Positions 41,175 through 50,805 of a stretch of DNA of 64,000 nucleotides are shown here, piece by piece. The notes under the pieces are model-generated. The model was not told the origin of the DNA and did no database searches. It was given only the letters and a program-made list of their open reading frames with translations. The stretch comes from Desmonostoc vinosum HA7617-LM4. GTDB lineage: Bacteria; Cyanobacteriota; Cyanobacteriia; Cyanobacteriales; Nostocaceae. Every line of letters starts with the position of its first letter. Within the stretch, counting starts at the first letter, position 1. The DNA is taken from NCBI GenBank assembly GCA_019359515.1, contig JAHHHC010000004.1, forward strand, positions 237,070 to 301,069, in the 5' to 3' direction. The position numbers and the translations under genes are program-made.

Positions 41175-43433
41175 ATGACAATAAGTCCTCCGGAGCGAGA
41201 GGAAAAAAAGGCACGAGTGATTGTTGATAATGACCCAGTACCTACCTCATTTGAGAGATGGGCACAACCAGGTCACTTCGACAGATCTTTAGCCAGAGGT
41301 CCAAAAACCACCACATGGATTTGGAACCTACATGCCCTCGCCCATGATTTTGATACACATACCAGCGATTTAGAAGACATATCCCGCAAGATATTCGCAG
41401 CACACTTCGGCCACTTGGCTGTGGTGACAATCTGGTTGAGCGGGATGATATTCCACGGCGCGAAGTTCTCCAACTATGAAGCTTGGCTAACCGACCCGTT
41501 GAACGTGAAGCCAAGTGCCCAGGTTGTTTGGCCCATTGTGGGACAAGACATCTTAAACGGTGATGTTGGCGGTGGTTTCCACGGTATTCAAATCACCTCA
41601 GGTTTGTTCCAAGTATGGCGTGGTTGGGGTATCACCAACTCATTCCAGCTTTACTGCACCGCCATAGGCGGCTTGGTGTTAGCAGGCTTGTTTCTGTTTG
41701 CTGGCTGGTTCCACTACCATAAGCGCGCTCCCAAACTGGAATGGTTCCAGAATGTAGAGTCGATGCTGAATCACCACCTGCAAGTGTTGCTAGGTTGTGG
41801 TTCTTTGGGATGGGCTGGTCACTTGATTCATGTGTCTGCACCAACTAACAAGCTTTTGGACGCAGGTGTTGCTCTCAAGGACATCCCCTTGCCCCATGAG
41901 TTCATCTTGAACAAAGACTTGTTAACCGAGCTGTATCCTAGCTTTGCTGCTGGCATAACACCATTCTTCACCTTGAATTGGGGTCAGTATGCTGACTTTT
42001 TGACCTTCAAGGGCGGTCTAAACCCAGTAACGGGCGGCTTGTGGATGACAGATATCTCTCATCACCACTTGGCGATCGCAGTCCTGTTTATCATCGCTGG
42101 ACACCAATATCGCACCAACTGGGGCATTGGTCACAGCATTAAAGAGATCCTCGAAAACCACAAAGGCCCCTTCACCGGCGAAGGTCACAAGGGTCTCTAC
42201 GAAAACATGACCACCTCTTGGCACGCTCAATTAGGCACCAACTTAGCCTTCTTGGGTTCGCTAACCATCATCATCGCGCACCATATGTACGCGATGCCCC
42301 CGTACCCATATTTGGCAACTGATTACGCTACACAGTTGTGCATATTCACTCACCACATGTGGATCGGCGGTTTCTTGATTGTAGGTGGAGCGGCTCACGC
42401 AGCGATCTTCATGGTGCGAGATTACGATCCAGTCCTGAACCAAAACAACGTACTGGATCGGGTGATTCGTCACCGGGATGCGATTATTTCTCACCTCAAC
42501 TGGGTGTGTATTTTCCTTGGCTTCCACAGCTTCGGTCTATACATTCACAACGACACCATGCGTGCCTTGGGCCGTCCCCAAGACATGTTCTCTGATACAG
42601 CAATTCAGTTGCAGCCAGTGTTTGCTCAGTGGGTACAAAACATCCACACCCTAGCACCTGGCGGTACTGCTCCCAACGCCCTAGAGCCTGTAAGCTATGC
42701 TTTTGGCGGCGGGATCTTGGCTGTAGGCGGGAAAGTGGCGATGATGCCCATTGCCTTGGGTACAGCCGACTTCTTGGTTCACCACATCCACGCCTTCACC
42801 ATTCACGTCACCGTCTTGATTCTGCTCAAGGGTGTACTGTTTGCCCGTAGCTCTCGTCTAATTCCAGACAAAGCAAACCTGGGCTTCCGTTTCCCTTGCG
42901 ACGGCCCCGGTCGTGGCGGTACCTGTCAAGTGTCTGGTTGGGATCACATATTCCTCGGACTCTTCTGGATGTATAACTCCATATCAATTGTAATTTTCCA
43001 CTTTAGCTGGAAAATGCAATCCGATGTTTGGGGAACGGTAGACGCAGCCGGAAATGTGTCTCACATCACTGGTGGTAACTTTGCCCAAAGTGCCATCACA
43101 ATCAATGGCTGGTTGCGTGACTTCTTGTGGGCGCAAGCTTCACAGGTCATCAACTCCTACGGAAGTGCGCTTTCTGCCTATGGTCTAATGTTCCTGGGCG
43201 CTCACTTTGTCTGGGCATTCAGCTTAATGTTCCTGTTCAGCGGTCGCGGCTACTGGCAAGAACTAATTGAGTCCATCGTTTGGGCACATAATAAACTGAA
43301 GGTAGCACCAGCAATTCAGCCTCGCGCTCTGAGCATTACTCAGGGTAGAGCTGTAGGTGTAGCTCACTACCTCTTAGGAGGGATTGCCACCACTTGGGCA
43401 TTCTTCCACGCACACATACTTTCAGTAGGGTAG
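41175..43433 (+). CDS. psaA: Photosystem I P700 apoprotein A1
   Basis: The 752-residue protein is PsaA, one half of the photosystem I reaction-centre heterodimer in the thylakoid membrane. It binds P700, most antenna chlorophyll and, together with PsaB, the 4Fe-4S cluster FX through the two cysteines of [12 protein letters not shown] (about 573-584). It has the eleven-helix layout with many His chlorophyll ligands ([28 protein letters not shown]). Start [15 protein letters not shown] and a strong AGGAGG site agree. The sequence has the standard Nostocales form; I see nothing pointing to a far-red paralog. psaB follows 122 bases downstream in the same direction. Confidence 0.98.
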   Translation: MTISPPEREEKKARVIVDNDPVPTSFERWAQPGHFDRSLARGPKTTTWIWNLHALAHDFDTHTSDLEDISRKIFAAHFGHLAVVTIWLSGMIFHGAKFSNYEAWLTDPLNVKPSAQVVWPIVGQDILNGDVGGGFHGIQITSGLFQVWRGWGITNSFQLYCTAIGGLVLAGLFLFAGWFHYHKRAPKLEWFQNVESMLNHHLQVLLGCGSLGWAGHLIHVSAPTNKLLDAGVALKDIPLPHEFILNKDLLTELYPSFAAGITPFFTLNWGQYADFLTFKGGLNPVTGGLWMTDISHHHLAIAVLFIIAGHQYRTNWGIGHSIKEILENHKGPFTGEGHKGLYENMTTSWHAQLGTNLAFLGSLTIIIAHHMYAMPPYPYLATDYATQLCIFTHHMWIGGFLIVGGAAHAAIFMVRDYDPVLNQNNVLDRVIRHRDAIISHLNWVCIFLGFHSFGLYIHNDTMRALGRPQDMFSDTAIQLQPVFAQWVQNIHTLAPGGTAPNALEPVSYAFGGGILAVGGKVAMMPIALGTADFLVHHIHAFTIHVTVLILLKGVLFARSSRLIPDKANLGFRFPCDGPGRGGTCQVSGWDHIFLGLFWMYNSISIVIFHFSWKMQSDVWGTVDAAGNVSHITGGNFAQSAITINGWLRDFLWAQASQVINSYGSALSAYGLMFLGAHFVWAFSLMFLFSGRGYWQELIESIVWAHNKLKVAPAIQPRALSITQGRAVGVAHYLLGGIATTWAFFHAHILSVG

Positions 43434-43447
43434 CAATCAGTGATACG

Positions 43448-43508
43448 GAGTTCTGAGTGATGAGTACTGGGTAAAAACTCAAAGCTCAACACTCAAAACT
43501 CAGAACTC
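43448..43508. repeat. Inverted repeat between psaA and psaB
   Basis: GAGTTCTGAGT (43448-43458) and ACTCAGAACTC (43498-43508) are exact 11-base inverted copies separated by 39 bases rich in ACTCAAA units. In the psaA-psaB transcript they would form a stem-loop before the psaB ribosome site. Confidence 0.7.
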
Positions 43509-43555
43509 TCAAGACTGATACTTGATGGCTAAAGGTCAGAGGATTTATTAAACCT

Positions 43556-45781
43556 ATGGCAACAAAATTTCCAAAATTTAGCCAGGATCTTGCACAGGAT
43601 CCGACCACTCGTCGGATATGGTATGCGATCGCTACAGGCAACGACTTTGAAAGCCATGATGGCATGACGGAAGAAAATCTTTACCAAAAGATTTTCGCAA
43701 CTCACTTCGGTCACTTGGCAATCATCTTCCTGTGGGCTTCCAGCCTCCTGTTCCACGTAGCCTGGCAAGGTAACTTTGAACAGTGGATCAAAGATCCCCT
43801 GCATGTCCGTCCCATCGCCCACGCGATTTGGGATCCCCACTTCGGTAAACCAGCAATTGAAGCGTTTACCCAAGCTGGCGCTAGCAATCCAGTAAATATC
43901 ACCTACTCTGGTATTTACCACTGGTGGTACACCATCGGGATGCGGACAAATAGCGAACTGTACAACGGTGCAATCTTCCTGTTGATCTTTGCATCAGTGT
44001 TCTTGTTTGCTGGCTGGTTACACTTGCAACCCAAGTTCCGCCCTAGCCTCGCTTGGTTTAAGAATGCTGAATCTCGCTTGAACCACCACTTGGCAGGTTT
44101 GTTTGGCGTTAGCTCTTTGGCTTGGGCAGGTCACTTAATTCACGTTGCGATCCCCGAATCTCGCGGACAGCACGTTGGTTGGGATAACTTCCTTTCCACA
44201 CTGCCCCACCCAGCAGGCTTGACACCCTTCTTTACAGGTAACTGGGCTGTTTACGCACAAAACCCTGACACAGCAGGTCACGTTTTTGGCACATCTCAAG
44301 GTTCAGGGACAGCGATTCTCACCTTTTTAGGTGGTTTCCATCCCCAGACAGAAGCTTTGTGGTTGACTGACATCGCTCACCACCACTTAGGGATTGCTGT
44401 GCTATTCATCGTTGCCGGTCACATGTACCGCACCAACTTTGGCATTGGTCACAGCATCAAAGAGATGATGAATGCCAAAACCTTCTTTGGCAAGCCCGTT
44501 GAAGGCCCGTTCAACATGCCTCACCAAGGCATTTACGACACCTACAACAACTCTCTCCACTTCCAATTAGGTTGGCACCTAGCTTGTTTGGGTGTAGTTA
44601 CCTCATGGGTGGCGCAGCACATGTACTCTATGCCTTCCTATGCGTTCATCGCTAAGGACTACACAACCCAGGCAGCTTTGTACACGCACCACCAATACAT
44701 CGCCATCTTTTTGATGGTTGGCGCTTTTGCTCACGGCGCTATCTTCTGGGTACGTGATTACGACCCCGAACAAAACAAAGGCAACGTACTTGAGCGCGTA
44801 CTGAAGCACAAAGAAGCGATTATCTCCCACCTCAGCTGGGTATCCCTTTTCTTGGGCTTCCACACCCTCGGTTTGTACGTTCACAACGACGTAGTAGTTG
44901 CTTTTGGTACTCCAGAAAAGCAAATCCTGATTGAGCCAGTATTTGCTCAGTTCGTCCAAGCCGCTAATGGTAAAGTGCTGTACGGATTGGATGTGCTATT
45001 GTCTAACCCAGACAGTGTTGCTTACACAGCTTATCCTAACTACGCTAACGTTTGGTTACCTGGCTGGTTAGATGCAATTAATGCTGGTACTAACTCCCTG
45101 TTCTTAACAATTGGCCCTGGCGACTTCTTGGTACACCATGCGATCGCCTTGGGTCTGCATACCACCACCTTGATTCTTGTTAAAGGTGCTTTGGATGCGC
45201 GTGGTTCCAAACTGATGCCCGATAAAAAGGACTTCGGTTACGCCTTCCCTTGCGACGGCCCCGGTCGTGGCGGTACTTGCGATATTTCCGCTTGGGACTC
45301 TTTCTACTTAGCTCTGTTCTGGGCATTGAATACAGTAGGTTGGTTAACCTTCTACTGGCACTGGAAACATCTAGGTATTTGGCAAGGTAACGTCGCTCAG
45401 TTTAACGAAAACTCTACATACCTCATGGGCTGGTTCCGTGATTATCTCTGGGCTAACTCAGCTCAGTTAATTAACGGCTATAACCCTTACGGCGTGAATA
45501 ACCTGTCTGTCTGGGCTTGGATGTTCCTCTTTGGACACCTAGTTTGGGCTACCGGCTTCATGTTCCTCATCTCCTGGAGAGGTTATTGGCAAGAGTTGAT
45601 CGAAACCCTAGTTTGGGCACACGAGCGCACTCCTCTAGCTAACCTAGTTCGCTGGAAAGACAAGCCCGTTGCTCTATCTATCGTTCAAGCTCGTGTAGTT
45701 GGTCTAGCTCACTTCACCGTTGGCTACGTCCTCACCTACGCCGCCTTCTTGATTGCCTCCACTGCTGGTAAGTTCGGTTGA
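43556..45781 (+). CDS. psaB: Photosystem I P700 apoprotein A2
   Basis: The 741-residue PsaB pairs with PsaA. It provides two of the four FX ligands in [20 protein letters not shown] (about 559-578) and chlorophyll ligands across eleven helices ([39 protein letters not shown]). Start [20 protein letters not shown] and end TAGKFG are typical. It is co-transcribed with psaA, and a strong terminator follows 30 bases after the stop. No unusual insertions were seen. Confidence 0.98.
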   Translation: MATKFPKFSQDLAQDPTTRRIWYAIATGNDFESHDGMTEENLYQKIFATHFGHLAIIFLWASSLLFHVAWQGNFEQWIKDPLHVRPIAHAIWDPHFGKPAIEAFTQAGASNPVNITYSGIYHWWYTIGMRTNSELYNGAIFLLIFASVFLFAGWLHLQPKFRPSLAWFKNAESRLNHHLAGLFGVSSLAWAGHLIHVAIPESRGQHVGWDNFLSTLPHPAGLTPFFTGNWAVYAQNPDTAGHVFGTSQGSGTAILTFLGGFHPQTEALWLTDIAHHHLGIAVLFIVAGHMYRTNFGIGHSIKEMMNAKTFFGKPVEGPFNMPHQGIYDTYNNSLHFQLGWHLACLGVVTSWVAQHMYSMPSYAFIAKDYTTQAALYTHHQYIAIFLMVGAFAHGAIFWVRDYDPEQNKGNVLERVLKHKEAIISHLSWVSLFLGFHTLGLYVHNDVVVAFGTPEKQILIEPVFAQFVQAANGKVLYGLDVLLSNPDSVAYTAYPNYANVWLPGWLDAINAGTNSLFLTIGPGDFLVHHAIALGLHTTTLILVKGALDARGSKLMPDKKDFGYAFPCDGPGRGGTCDISAWDSFYLALFWALNTVGWLTFYWHWKHLGIWQGNVAQFNENSTYLMGWFRDYLWANSAQLINGYNPYGVNNLSVWAWMFLFGHLVWATGFMFLISWRGYWQELIETLVWAHERTPLANLVRWKDKPVALSIVQARVVGLAHFTVGYVLTYAAFLIASTAGKFG

Positions 45782-45810
45782 TATGGCTACTAGTTTTGTA
45801 GGTAAGTAAT

Positions 45811-45842
45811 AAAATCCCCTGCCGTAAGGTAGGGGATTTTTT
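45811..45842 (+). terminator. Rho-independent terminator of psaAB
   Basis: AAAATCCCCTGCC, loop GTAA, GGTAGGGGATTTTTT forms a GC-rich stem with a T-run, 30 bases after the psaB stop. It is the clearest terminator in the window. Confidence 0.9.
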
Positions 45843-45881
45843 ATAAATTTTGGATGCAGAAGATGGGAAAAATAAAGAAAG

Positions 45882-45907
45882 GGGCGGGCAAGATGCCCAC
45901 CCCACAA
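45882..45907 (-). repeat. REP hairpin, left of the RAYT gene (inverted)
   Basis: GGGCGGGCAAGATGCCCACC plus CCACAA is the exact reverse complement of the REP at 46428-46453. The core folds as GGTGGGC / ATCTT loop / GCCCGCC with a GTGG tetranucleotide on its 5' side, the organisation known for RAYT-recognised REPs. Confidence 0.85.
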
Positions 45908-45935
45908 TAATATTACAAATAATTTTATCTTCTGA

Positions 45936-46406
45936 ATGCAAGAAACAAATTTGAGAATTTTTCAGAGAAGATTGCCTCATTGGGAGTTAGATGGGGCAGT
46001 TTATTTCATTACCTTTAATACTTGGGAAAAGTTAGAACTTAGCCTAGAAGCTAGAAAAATAGTTTTTAATTCCTGTTTGTTTTTTAATAAAAACAGATAT
46101 CAAATACTTGTCTTTGTAGTTATGATAAACCATGTGCATATGCTCATTCAACCATTACTCAAGTTTGAAAATGAGTTTTGGTCATTGAGTAGTATTATGA
46201 AAAGTATTAAAGGTTATAGTGCTAAGCAAATTCCTCAAGTGATAAAACATATAGGAACAGTTTGGCAAGATGAAAGGTACGACCGAATTGTTAGAAATGA
46301 CCAAGAGTTTCAACAATATTGGGAATATATCAGACAAAATCCTGTAAAAGCAGGGCTTTCATCAAGCCCAGAAGATTACCCTTTCTTCTGGCAAACGTCA
46401 AAATAA
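45936..46406 (+). CDS. REP-associated tyrosine transposase (RAYT, Y1/HUH family)
   Basis: The 156-residue protein has the Y1-transposase fold signature: N-terminal GAVYFITFNTWEK, the HUH metal motif MINHVHMLIQP (H66, H68), the catalytic tyrosine region WQDERYDRIVRND (Y115 likely), and the closing motif YIRQNPVKAGL. RAYTs are single-stranded-DNA transposases that bind REP hairpins. The gene is bracketed by two copies of one REP in inverted orientation (45882-45907 and 46428-46453), and three 103-bp elements elsewhere in the window carry the same REP. All catalytic residues are present, so the enzyme may be active. The ATG at 45936 has no strong ribosome site. Confidence 0.92.
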   Translation: MQETNLRIFQRRLPHWELDGAVYFITFNTWEKLELSLEARKIVFNSCLFFNKNRYQILVFVVMINHVHMLIQPLLKFENEFWSLSSIMKSIKGYSAKQIPQVIKHIGTVWQDERYDRIVRNDQEFQQYWEYIRQNPVKAGLSSSPEDYPFFWQTSK

Positions 46407-46427
46407 CCTCAATTATTGTATTCTTTC

Positions 46428-46453
46428 TTGTGGGGTGGGCATCTTGCCCGCCC
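46428..46453 (+). repeat. REP hairpin, right of the RAYT gene
   Basis: TTGTGGGGTGGGCATCTTGC plus CCGCCC, identical (in opposite orientation) to the left REP and to the core of the 103-bp elements at 6523, 12289 and 25876. Stem of seven pairs with a five-base loop ATCTT. Confidence 0.85.
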
Positions 46454-46481
46454 TTTTACTTTAATCCCATGTAGGATAAAA

Positions 46482-47012
46482 TCAATTTTTTACCTGTGTA
46501 CTATTAGAAGCATAGTTAATTTTATAAACAGACAACTTCTCTTTCTCTTGCAATTTTTTATTTATATTTTCACTTAGATGATAATTATTGATTTGAGTTA
46601 GAATTCCTGAATCATTTAAAAGATATTCAGCTATTTCTTTAAGGGTATTTACCCATTCAACCCATATAAATATTTTTTCCTGTAATTCATCTCAGGTAAT
46701 TTCAGCTTCTGTACTTCCTAATTTTTCAACAAGTAATCCTGCACCACCAGCAATGACTGCATCTACTAAAAATCTACCAGGAATAAATAAACTGGCTACT
46801 GTTCCTAAAAATGGCAATGCTCCCATTGCTGCATTTTTAATTTTTTCAAATCCTAATTCTGATTCAATCGATTGTTGAGTATCGTTTAATTTTGCTAAAA
46901 TATTATTCAGTTTTAATATTTCATTTTTAATTTGATTGTCATTTCCAATATTAAGGTTGAGTTCATCAATAATATTTGGCAAGTCACTAAGCAGCCTTTC
47001 CAAATCAGCCAT
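46482..47012 (-). pseudogene. Hypothetical gene split by an in-frame TGA
   Basis: From ATG 47012 a 106-residue frame reads MADLERLLSDLPNIIDELNL, a coiled-coil-like part, then a hydrophobic glycine-rich segment (AMGALPFLGTVASLFIPGRF), and ends at TGA 46692-46694. The same frame continues without further stops for 69 codons (DELQEKIFIWVEWVNTLKEI... to a stop at 46482) with similar Asn/Ile/Lys/Glu-rich composition. A single nonsense change in a gene of about 175 codons is the simplest reading. I do not recognise the family. Both halves are AT-rich like the methylase region next door, and the gene may be part of an acquired segment. Confidence 0.55.
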
Positions 47013-47322
47013 TAAATTATCCTTTTATTTTGGCTAAGATTAGAGTAAATATAATGTGCGATTTATTGCTGATCACTTACTTAGTAATAATGGCTGAATA
47101 AACTACTAAAATGACAAGCTAAATTTACAAATCTTAATAAAAAAGTTTTTATGGTATGCACAAGAGCGATCGCACAACCTTAGTACCAGGCAGGTTGAAA
47201 AATTTTGTCTGATGTAGTAAGTGATCAACCCCTAAAAATCCTTAAAGCTTGCCTTACAGTTGCAAACGAAATGCAGATGCTAATCCGGCATCCGCAATAA
47301 TAATTTCCTCACCTTTTAAAAA
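47013..47322. other. Divergent spacer before the solitary methyltransferase
   Basis: About 310 AT-rich bases with one GCGATCGC octamer near 47166. I see no gene, repeat of note or RNA. Confidence 0.5.
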
Positions 47323-48225
47323 TTGAACAAAAAACAAGTAAAGTTACAAATAGAAGCATTTTTGCAACCTTATTATAATCAAAATAACGGAGCAATATAT
47401 TTAGGTGATAGTCTCAAACTGATTAAATTAATTGATAGCAACAGTATTAATTTAATCCTAACTTCACCTCCATTTGCTCTAACTAGAAAAAAAGCATACG
47501 GTAATGAAAGCGCCGAAAAATATATCGAGTGGTTTTTACCTTTTGCTGAGGAATTTAAAAGAGTCTTGACAGATAACGGTTCATTTGTTCTAGATTTAGG
47601 CGGTGCTTACCTTCCTGGTAATCCTGTACGCAGTATTTATCAATATGAACTGTTAGTTAGATTATGTAAAGAAGTCGGCTTTTTTCTCGCTCAAGAATTC
47701 TATCATTACAATCCATCTCGATTACCTACCCCTGCTGAGTGGGTGACAATCAGGCGAATTCGTGTAAAAGATTCGGTAAATGTAGTTTGGTGGTTATCTA
47801 AAACACCAAACCCTAAAGCAGACAATAGAAAAGTTTTAAAGCCTTATAGCCAAAGTATGAAGCAATTGCTTAAAAATGGCTATAAGGCGAAAGTACGTCC
47901 TAGTGGACATGATATTTCTGATAAATTTCAAAAAGATAACCAGGGTGCAATTCCGCCAAACTTACTAGAAATTGCCAACACAGAGTCTAACAGTGCATAT
48001 TTACGTCGCTGTCAAGCAGCAGGAATTAAACCTCATCCAGCACGTTTTCCTCAAGGGTTTGCTGAGTTTTTTATCAAATTTTTAACTGATGAAGGAGATA
48101 TAGTATTAGATCCATTTGCAGGTTCTAATACCACTGGATTTGTTGCCGAAAATTTGCAACGCCAATGGATATCTTTTGAAATTAATGAGGATTACGTTAA
48201 GGGAAGTTGTTATCGATTTGGTTAA
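47323..48225 (+). CDS. Solitary DNA methyltransferase, probably N4-cytosine (beta order)
   Basis: The 300-residue protein has the amino-methylase motifs in beta order: motif IV TSPPFALTRKKAYG near residues 47-60, preceded by IYLGDSLKLIKLIDSNSINL, and later the SAM-binding motif I DPFAGSNTTGFVAE near 265-278. TSPPF favours N4-cytosine over N6-adenine. No endonuclease is adjacent, so it is a solitary methylase. It may correspond to the widely conserved cyanobacterial GGCC N4-methylase group (M.Ssp6803II/DmtB-like), but that is inference. Translation must start at TTG 47323 because a stop precedes it and no ATG occurs in the first half. Confidence 0.82.
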   Translation: MNKKQVKLQIEAFLQPYYNQNNGAIYLGDSLKLIKLIDSNSINLILTSPPFALTRKKAYGNESAEKYIEWFLPFAEEFKRVLTDNGSFVLDLGGAYLPGNPVRSIYQYELLVRLCKEVGFFLAQEFYHYNPSRLPTPAEWVTIRRIRVKDSVNVVWWLSKTPNPKADNRKVLKPYSQSMKQLLKNGYKAKVRPSGHDISDKFQKDNQGAIPPNLLEIANTESNSAYLRRCQAAGIKPHPARFPQGFAEFFIKFLTDEGDIVLDPFAGSNTTGFVAENLQRQWISFEINEDYVKGSCYRFG

Positions 48226-48273
48226 TAGTCAAAAGTCAATTTTACTTTTGACTTTCAAGTTTTGTCAGCAAAT

Positions 48274-48468
48274 TCATATTTCACCACTTACCTGCATCTG
48301 GTGAACTTGATTTGCTAACTCTTGGCGGCTTTCATCATCTAACTTATCAATCGCTAACATTCCCATGAGAATAACCTCTTTCAGAGTTAAACGCGTAGAA
48401 TGTGCCTGTTTTTGCACAATCTCCTTAATAACTGGACTGACACCAATCGCTGTACTAGCTCTAGCCAC
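48274..48468 (-). CDS. Small hypothetical protein
   Basis: A 64-residue frame from ATG 48468 reads MARASTAIGVSPVIKEIVQK, continues with VILMGMLAIDKLDDESRQEL and ends VSGEI. It is predicted to be two or three amphipathic helices and could be a small DNA-binding or antitoxin-like protein. I do not recognise it. It is convergent with the methyltransferase gene, with 48 bases between stops. Composition looks coding but evidence is thin. Confidence 0.5.
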   Translation of the reverse strand: MARASTAIGVSPVIKEIVQKQAHSTRLTLKEVILMGMLAIDKLDDESRQELANQVHQMQVSGEI

Positions 48469-48942
48469 AAAATAATCAAGAGATACTAATGACTTAGCCT
48501 AAATATTAGCACTTCCAAACAGGTTCTTCTAGATAAATACAACTTGACATAAATGTGCTTAAACATACAGTTACTTATTTAAACATAGATTTTCAACTAT
48601 GTACCTTAAGGAAATAGTTTTGATATTAAAACTATGTCTGTATCTTTGTATTTTCTGACACAATAGATCCAAGTTAATAAATTATTTCATGAGTCGCTTT
48701 GCGCGATTTATGCCTTTTTTCACGAAAAAATTAAAGATTCAAAGCTTCACCCTTTGTGGGCGAAATAATATTTGTTTCCAAAGGTAGGTAGAAACCCCAA
48801 CGCCACTTGCTACAACGGGGGAACCCCAGCGCAGTGACTCATCCTTGTGGGGGGCTGATTTTTCCCTGTTCCCTTTCATTAGCTATACTTGCTGATTCAT
48901 GGCATGAGGTCGTATTATGTATGTGTTTTGAACAGTGTTCGC
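48469..48942. other. Gene-free stretch with a GC-rich repeat fragment
   Basis: AT-rich spacer with a fragment at about 48795-48850 (AACGCCACTTGCTACAACGG, GGAACCCCAGCGCAGTGACT) related to the repeat unit at 12139-12225 and 32512-32590. A 67-codon frame at 48807 is built on it and is not a gene. Confidence 0.5.
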
Positions 48943-49155
48943 CTATTCCTCAACAATTTCTACCAAATCTTCAATCATCACATCAAAAGTACGCGCTAAC
49001 TTGTGAATAGCAGTGAAATCAACTGTTGTCATTCCCGAACGGCGGGCATAGCTTCTTACTGTACTGTAAATTACTCCAGAACGGTCAGAAACTTCCTTGA
49101 GCGTCCATCCTTTTTCTTGTGCTAGTTCTCGGATTTTTAATCTGACTAATCCCAT
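48943..49155 (-). CDS. XRE-type HTH transcriptional regulator
   Basis: From ATG 49155 the 70-residue protein is one HTH domain (VRLKIRELAQEKGWTLKEVS, DRSGVIYSTVRSYARRSGMT, then LARTFDVMIEDLVEIVEE). Such single-domain XRE proteins often regulate their own and neighbouring genes. A longer start at 49164 adds only three residues. It is divergent from the SGNH-hydrolase gene about 400 bases away. Its target is unknown, and there is no toxin gene next to it. Confidence 0.8.
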   Translation of the reverse strand: MGLVRLKIRELAQEKGWTLKEVSDRSGVIYSTVRSYARRSGMTTVDFTAIHKLARTFDVMIEDLVEIVEE

Positions 49156-49554
49156 GCTTGACACAATGATGCGATCGCATCCCTTAATTAGAAGATGAGA
49201 ATATCACAAAGCGATCGCCCCTCACCTCTGCAACATAAGGGCAATCACCACAAAACTTTGAAATTGATAAACATTTACTATGTTAGCAATATTCAAGGTA
49301 AAAAGTCCCCAAGTTTAAGGCTGATGTCAATCAGTATTTAGAGTAAAAATATCCTGACAAATAATACTTATTTGCTATCCGTAAACACAAGCTTTAAAGA
49401 GATTGTGAATTGTCAAATATAATCTTGTGAACCCGCTTTACAGAACTACACAGAGTAAATGAGAATAAGAACTTAACCATAGTAAATTTTTTCCTGAATA
49501 CAGCCAGCAAATGCTGTCATAGGGAAAAGCAGTGATTAGAGGAGAGGCAAAACG
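49156..49554. other. Divergent spacer between HTH and SGNH genes
   Basis: AT-rich, with HIP1-like GCGATCGC cores near 49170 and 49212 and an AGAGGAG ribosome site shortly before the SGNH start. No gene or large repeat seen. Confidence 0.5.
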
Positions 49555-50625
49555 ATGAGGTACCATTATCTGTTGGCAGCAGGCTTGTTAACAGGATTGG
49601 CAATACCAGCATCGGCTCTTCCGCAGCTGTCGATTATCTTGCCAGAAAATTCTAGATATCTGTGGAATTCCAGACGAGATTCGCAGCCACCAATCAGCCA
49701 AAAAATTGTTCCTCGCTTCAATATCTTCTTTCCCAAGTTGAGCAGTCAGGCAGTGCAACCCTCAGAAGGTTCGCAGCCAAAACCAGATCCCAAAAACGTC
49801 CCCAGCGCTGACACCACTTCACCACAATACAGCCATCAGGGAGCGCCAGAACTAACCGAGTCGTCACTTAACCCCAGCACCCAACCGGTCAATCTTCCTT
49901 TGATCTCTGGCTATCAACTTTATTACCAAAGATTGGCAGCCCTAAAAACAGGCCAAAGTTATACACGTACCGATGGTGAGGCACAATCGTTAACGGAGTC
50001 AGCCAAAAAACCGCAACTCACCTATGAAGATTGGAAAAGTTTATTAGCTTTAGAAGCCAAAGCGATTACCCAAGGCCAAGGTAAAAATCATTTAAGCATT
50101 CTGGTTGGTGATTCTTTAAGCATGTGGTTCCCCAGAGAAAAACTACCTGCTGGGAAATTATGGCTCAATCAGGGGATATCGGGAGACACTTCCAACGGCG
50201 TTTTCAAAAGACTAGGGGCATTTTCCGCAACGCGACCAGACGCTATTTACGTGATGGCTGGAATTAACGACATCCGCAAAGGTGCGAGCGACCAAGCCAT
50301 TGCGCGTAATCACCGCCGGATTCTTCGCAACCTCCGGCAAACTCATCCCAAAGCTCAGATAATTCTGCAATCAATCTTACCTACTCGCCTACCAACAATC
50401 TCTAATAGCCGGATTCGTCACCTCAATACACAATTAGCTCTGATTGCTAAACAAGAAGGAGCTAATTATCTCAACATCCACAATTGGTTTATAGATTTTC
50501 AAGGCAATTTGCGTTTAGAGTTGACCACAGATGGATTACATCTGTCTCAAGAAGGATATGATGTTTGGCTTTCTGCGATTGAGCAAATAGAACGCAATCT
50601 TGCTCAACAAACCCCTTCGGGGTAG
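49555..50625 (+). CDS. SGNH/GDSL-type hydrolase with signal peptide
   Basis: The 356-residue protein has an N-terminal signal peptide (YHYLLAAGLLTGLAIPASAL, cleavage near 21), a Pro/Ser-rich linker to about 115, and an SGNH hydrolase domain at about 178-350. The catalytic blocks are visible: block I ILVGDSLSMWF (S187), block II GISGDTS, block III MAGINDIRKG (Asn), block V DGLHLSQEGY (Asp/His). It is probably an exported esterase acting on lipids, cell-wall or polysaccharide acyl groups. The ATG at 49555 fits the signal peptide. It stands upstream of, but 180 bases from, a TpsB-like gene. Confidence 0.9.
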   Translation: MRYHYLLAAGLLTGLAIPASALPQLSIILPENSRYLWNSRRDSQPPISQKIVPRFNIFFPKLSSQAVQPSEGSQPKPDPKNVPSADTTSPQYSHQGAPELTESSLNPSTQPVNLPLISGYQLYYQRLAALKTGQSYTRTDGEAQSLTESAKKPQLTYEDWKSLLALEAKAITQGQGKNHLSILVGDSLSMWFPREKLPAGKLWLNQGISGDTSNGVFKRLGAFSATRPDAIYVMAGINDIRKGASDQAIARNHRRILRNLRQTHPKAQIILQSILPTRLPTISNSRIRHLNTQLALIAKQEGANYLNIHNWFIDFQGNLRLELTTDGLHLSQEGYDVWLSAIEQIERNLAQQTPSG

Positions 50626-50805
50626 GGAACAGTAAATCTTAAGTAGGGTGTGTTATGGCTTTAGCCTAACGCACTGTGTTATCTAAATTTGCGCGATCGC
50701 CATTATTAAAGACAAGTCTAAAAAACAGGCCACACTATTTGGTATTGTTAATCTGATACTGCCAAATCTCAACTCTCATGGCTACATAGCATTGACCTAC
50801 TGATC

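Noticed and set aside
41175..45781. Possible far-red (FaRLiP) photosystem I genes
   Set aside because: The PsaA and PsaB sequences have the standard Nostocales form, and no far-red regulators or phycobiliprotein paralogs are nearby.
48807..49010. 67-codon frame upstream of the HTH gene
   Set aside because: Overlaps the antisense HTH gene and a dispersed repeat; no coding character.
48943..49155. Toxin-antitoxin system around the small HTH gene
   Set aside because: No toxin-like gene lies next to it in either direction; it is better described as a lone regulator.
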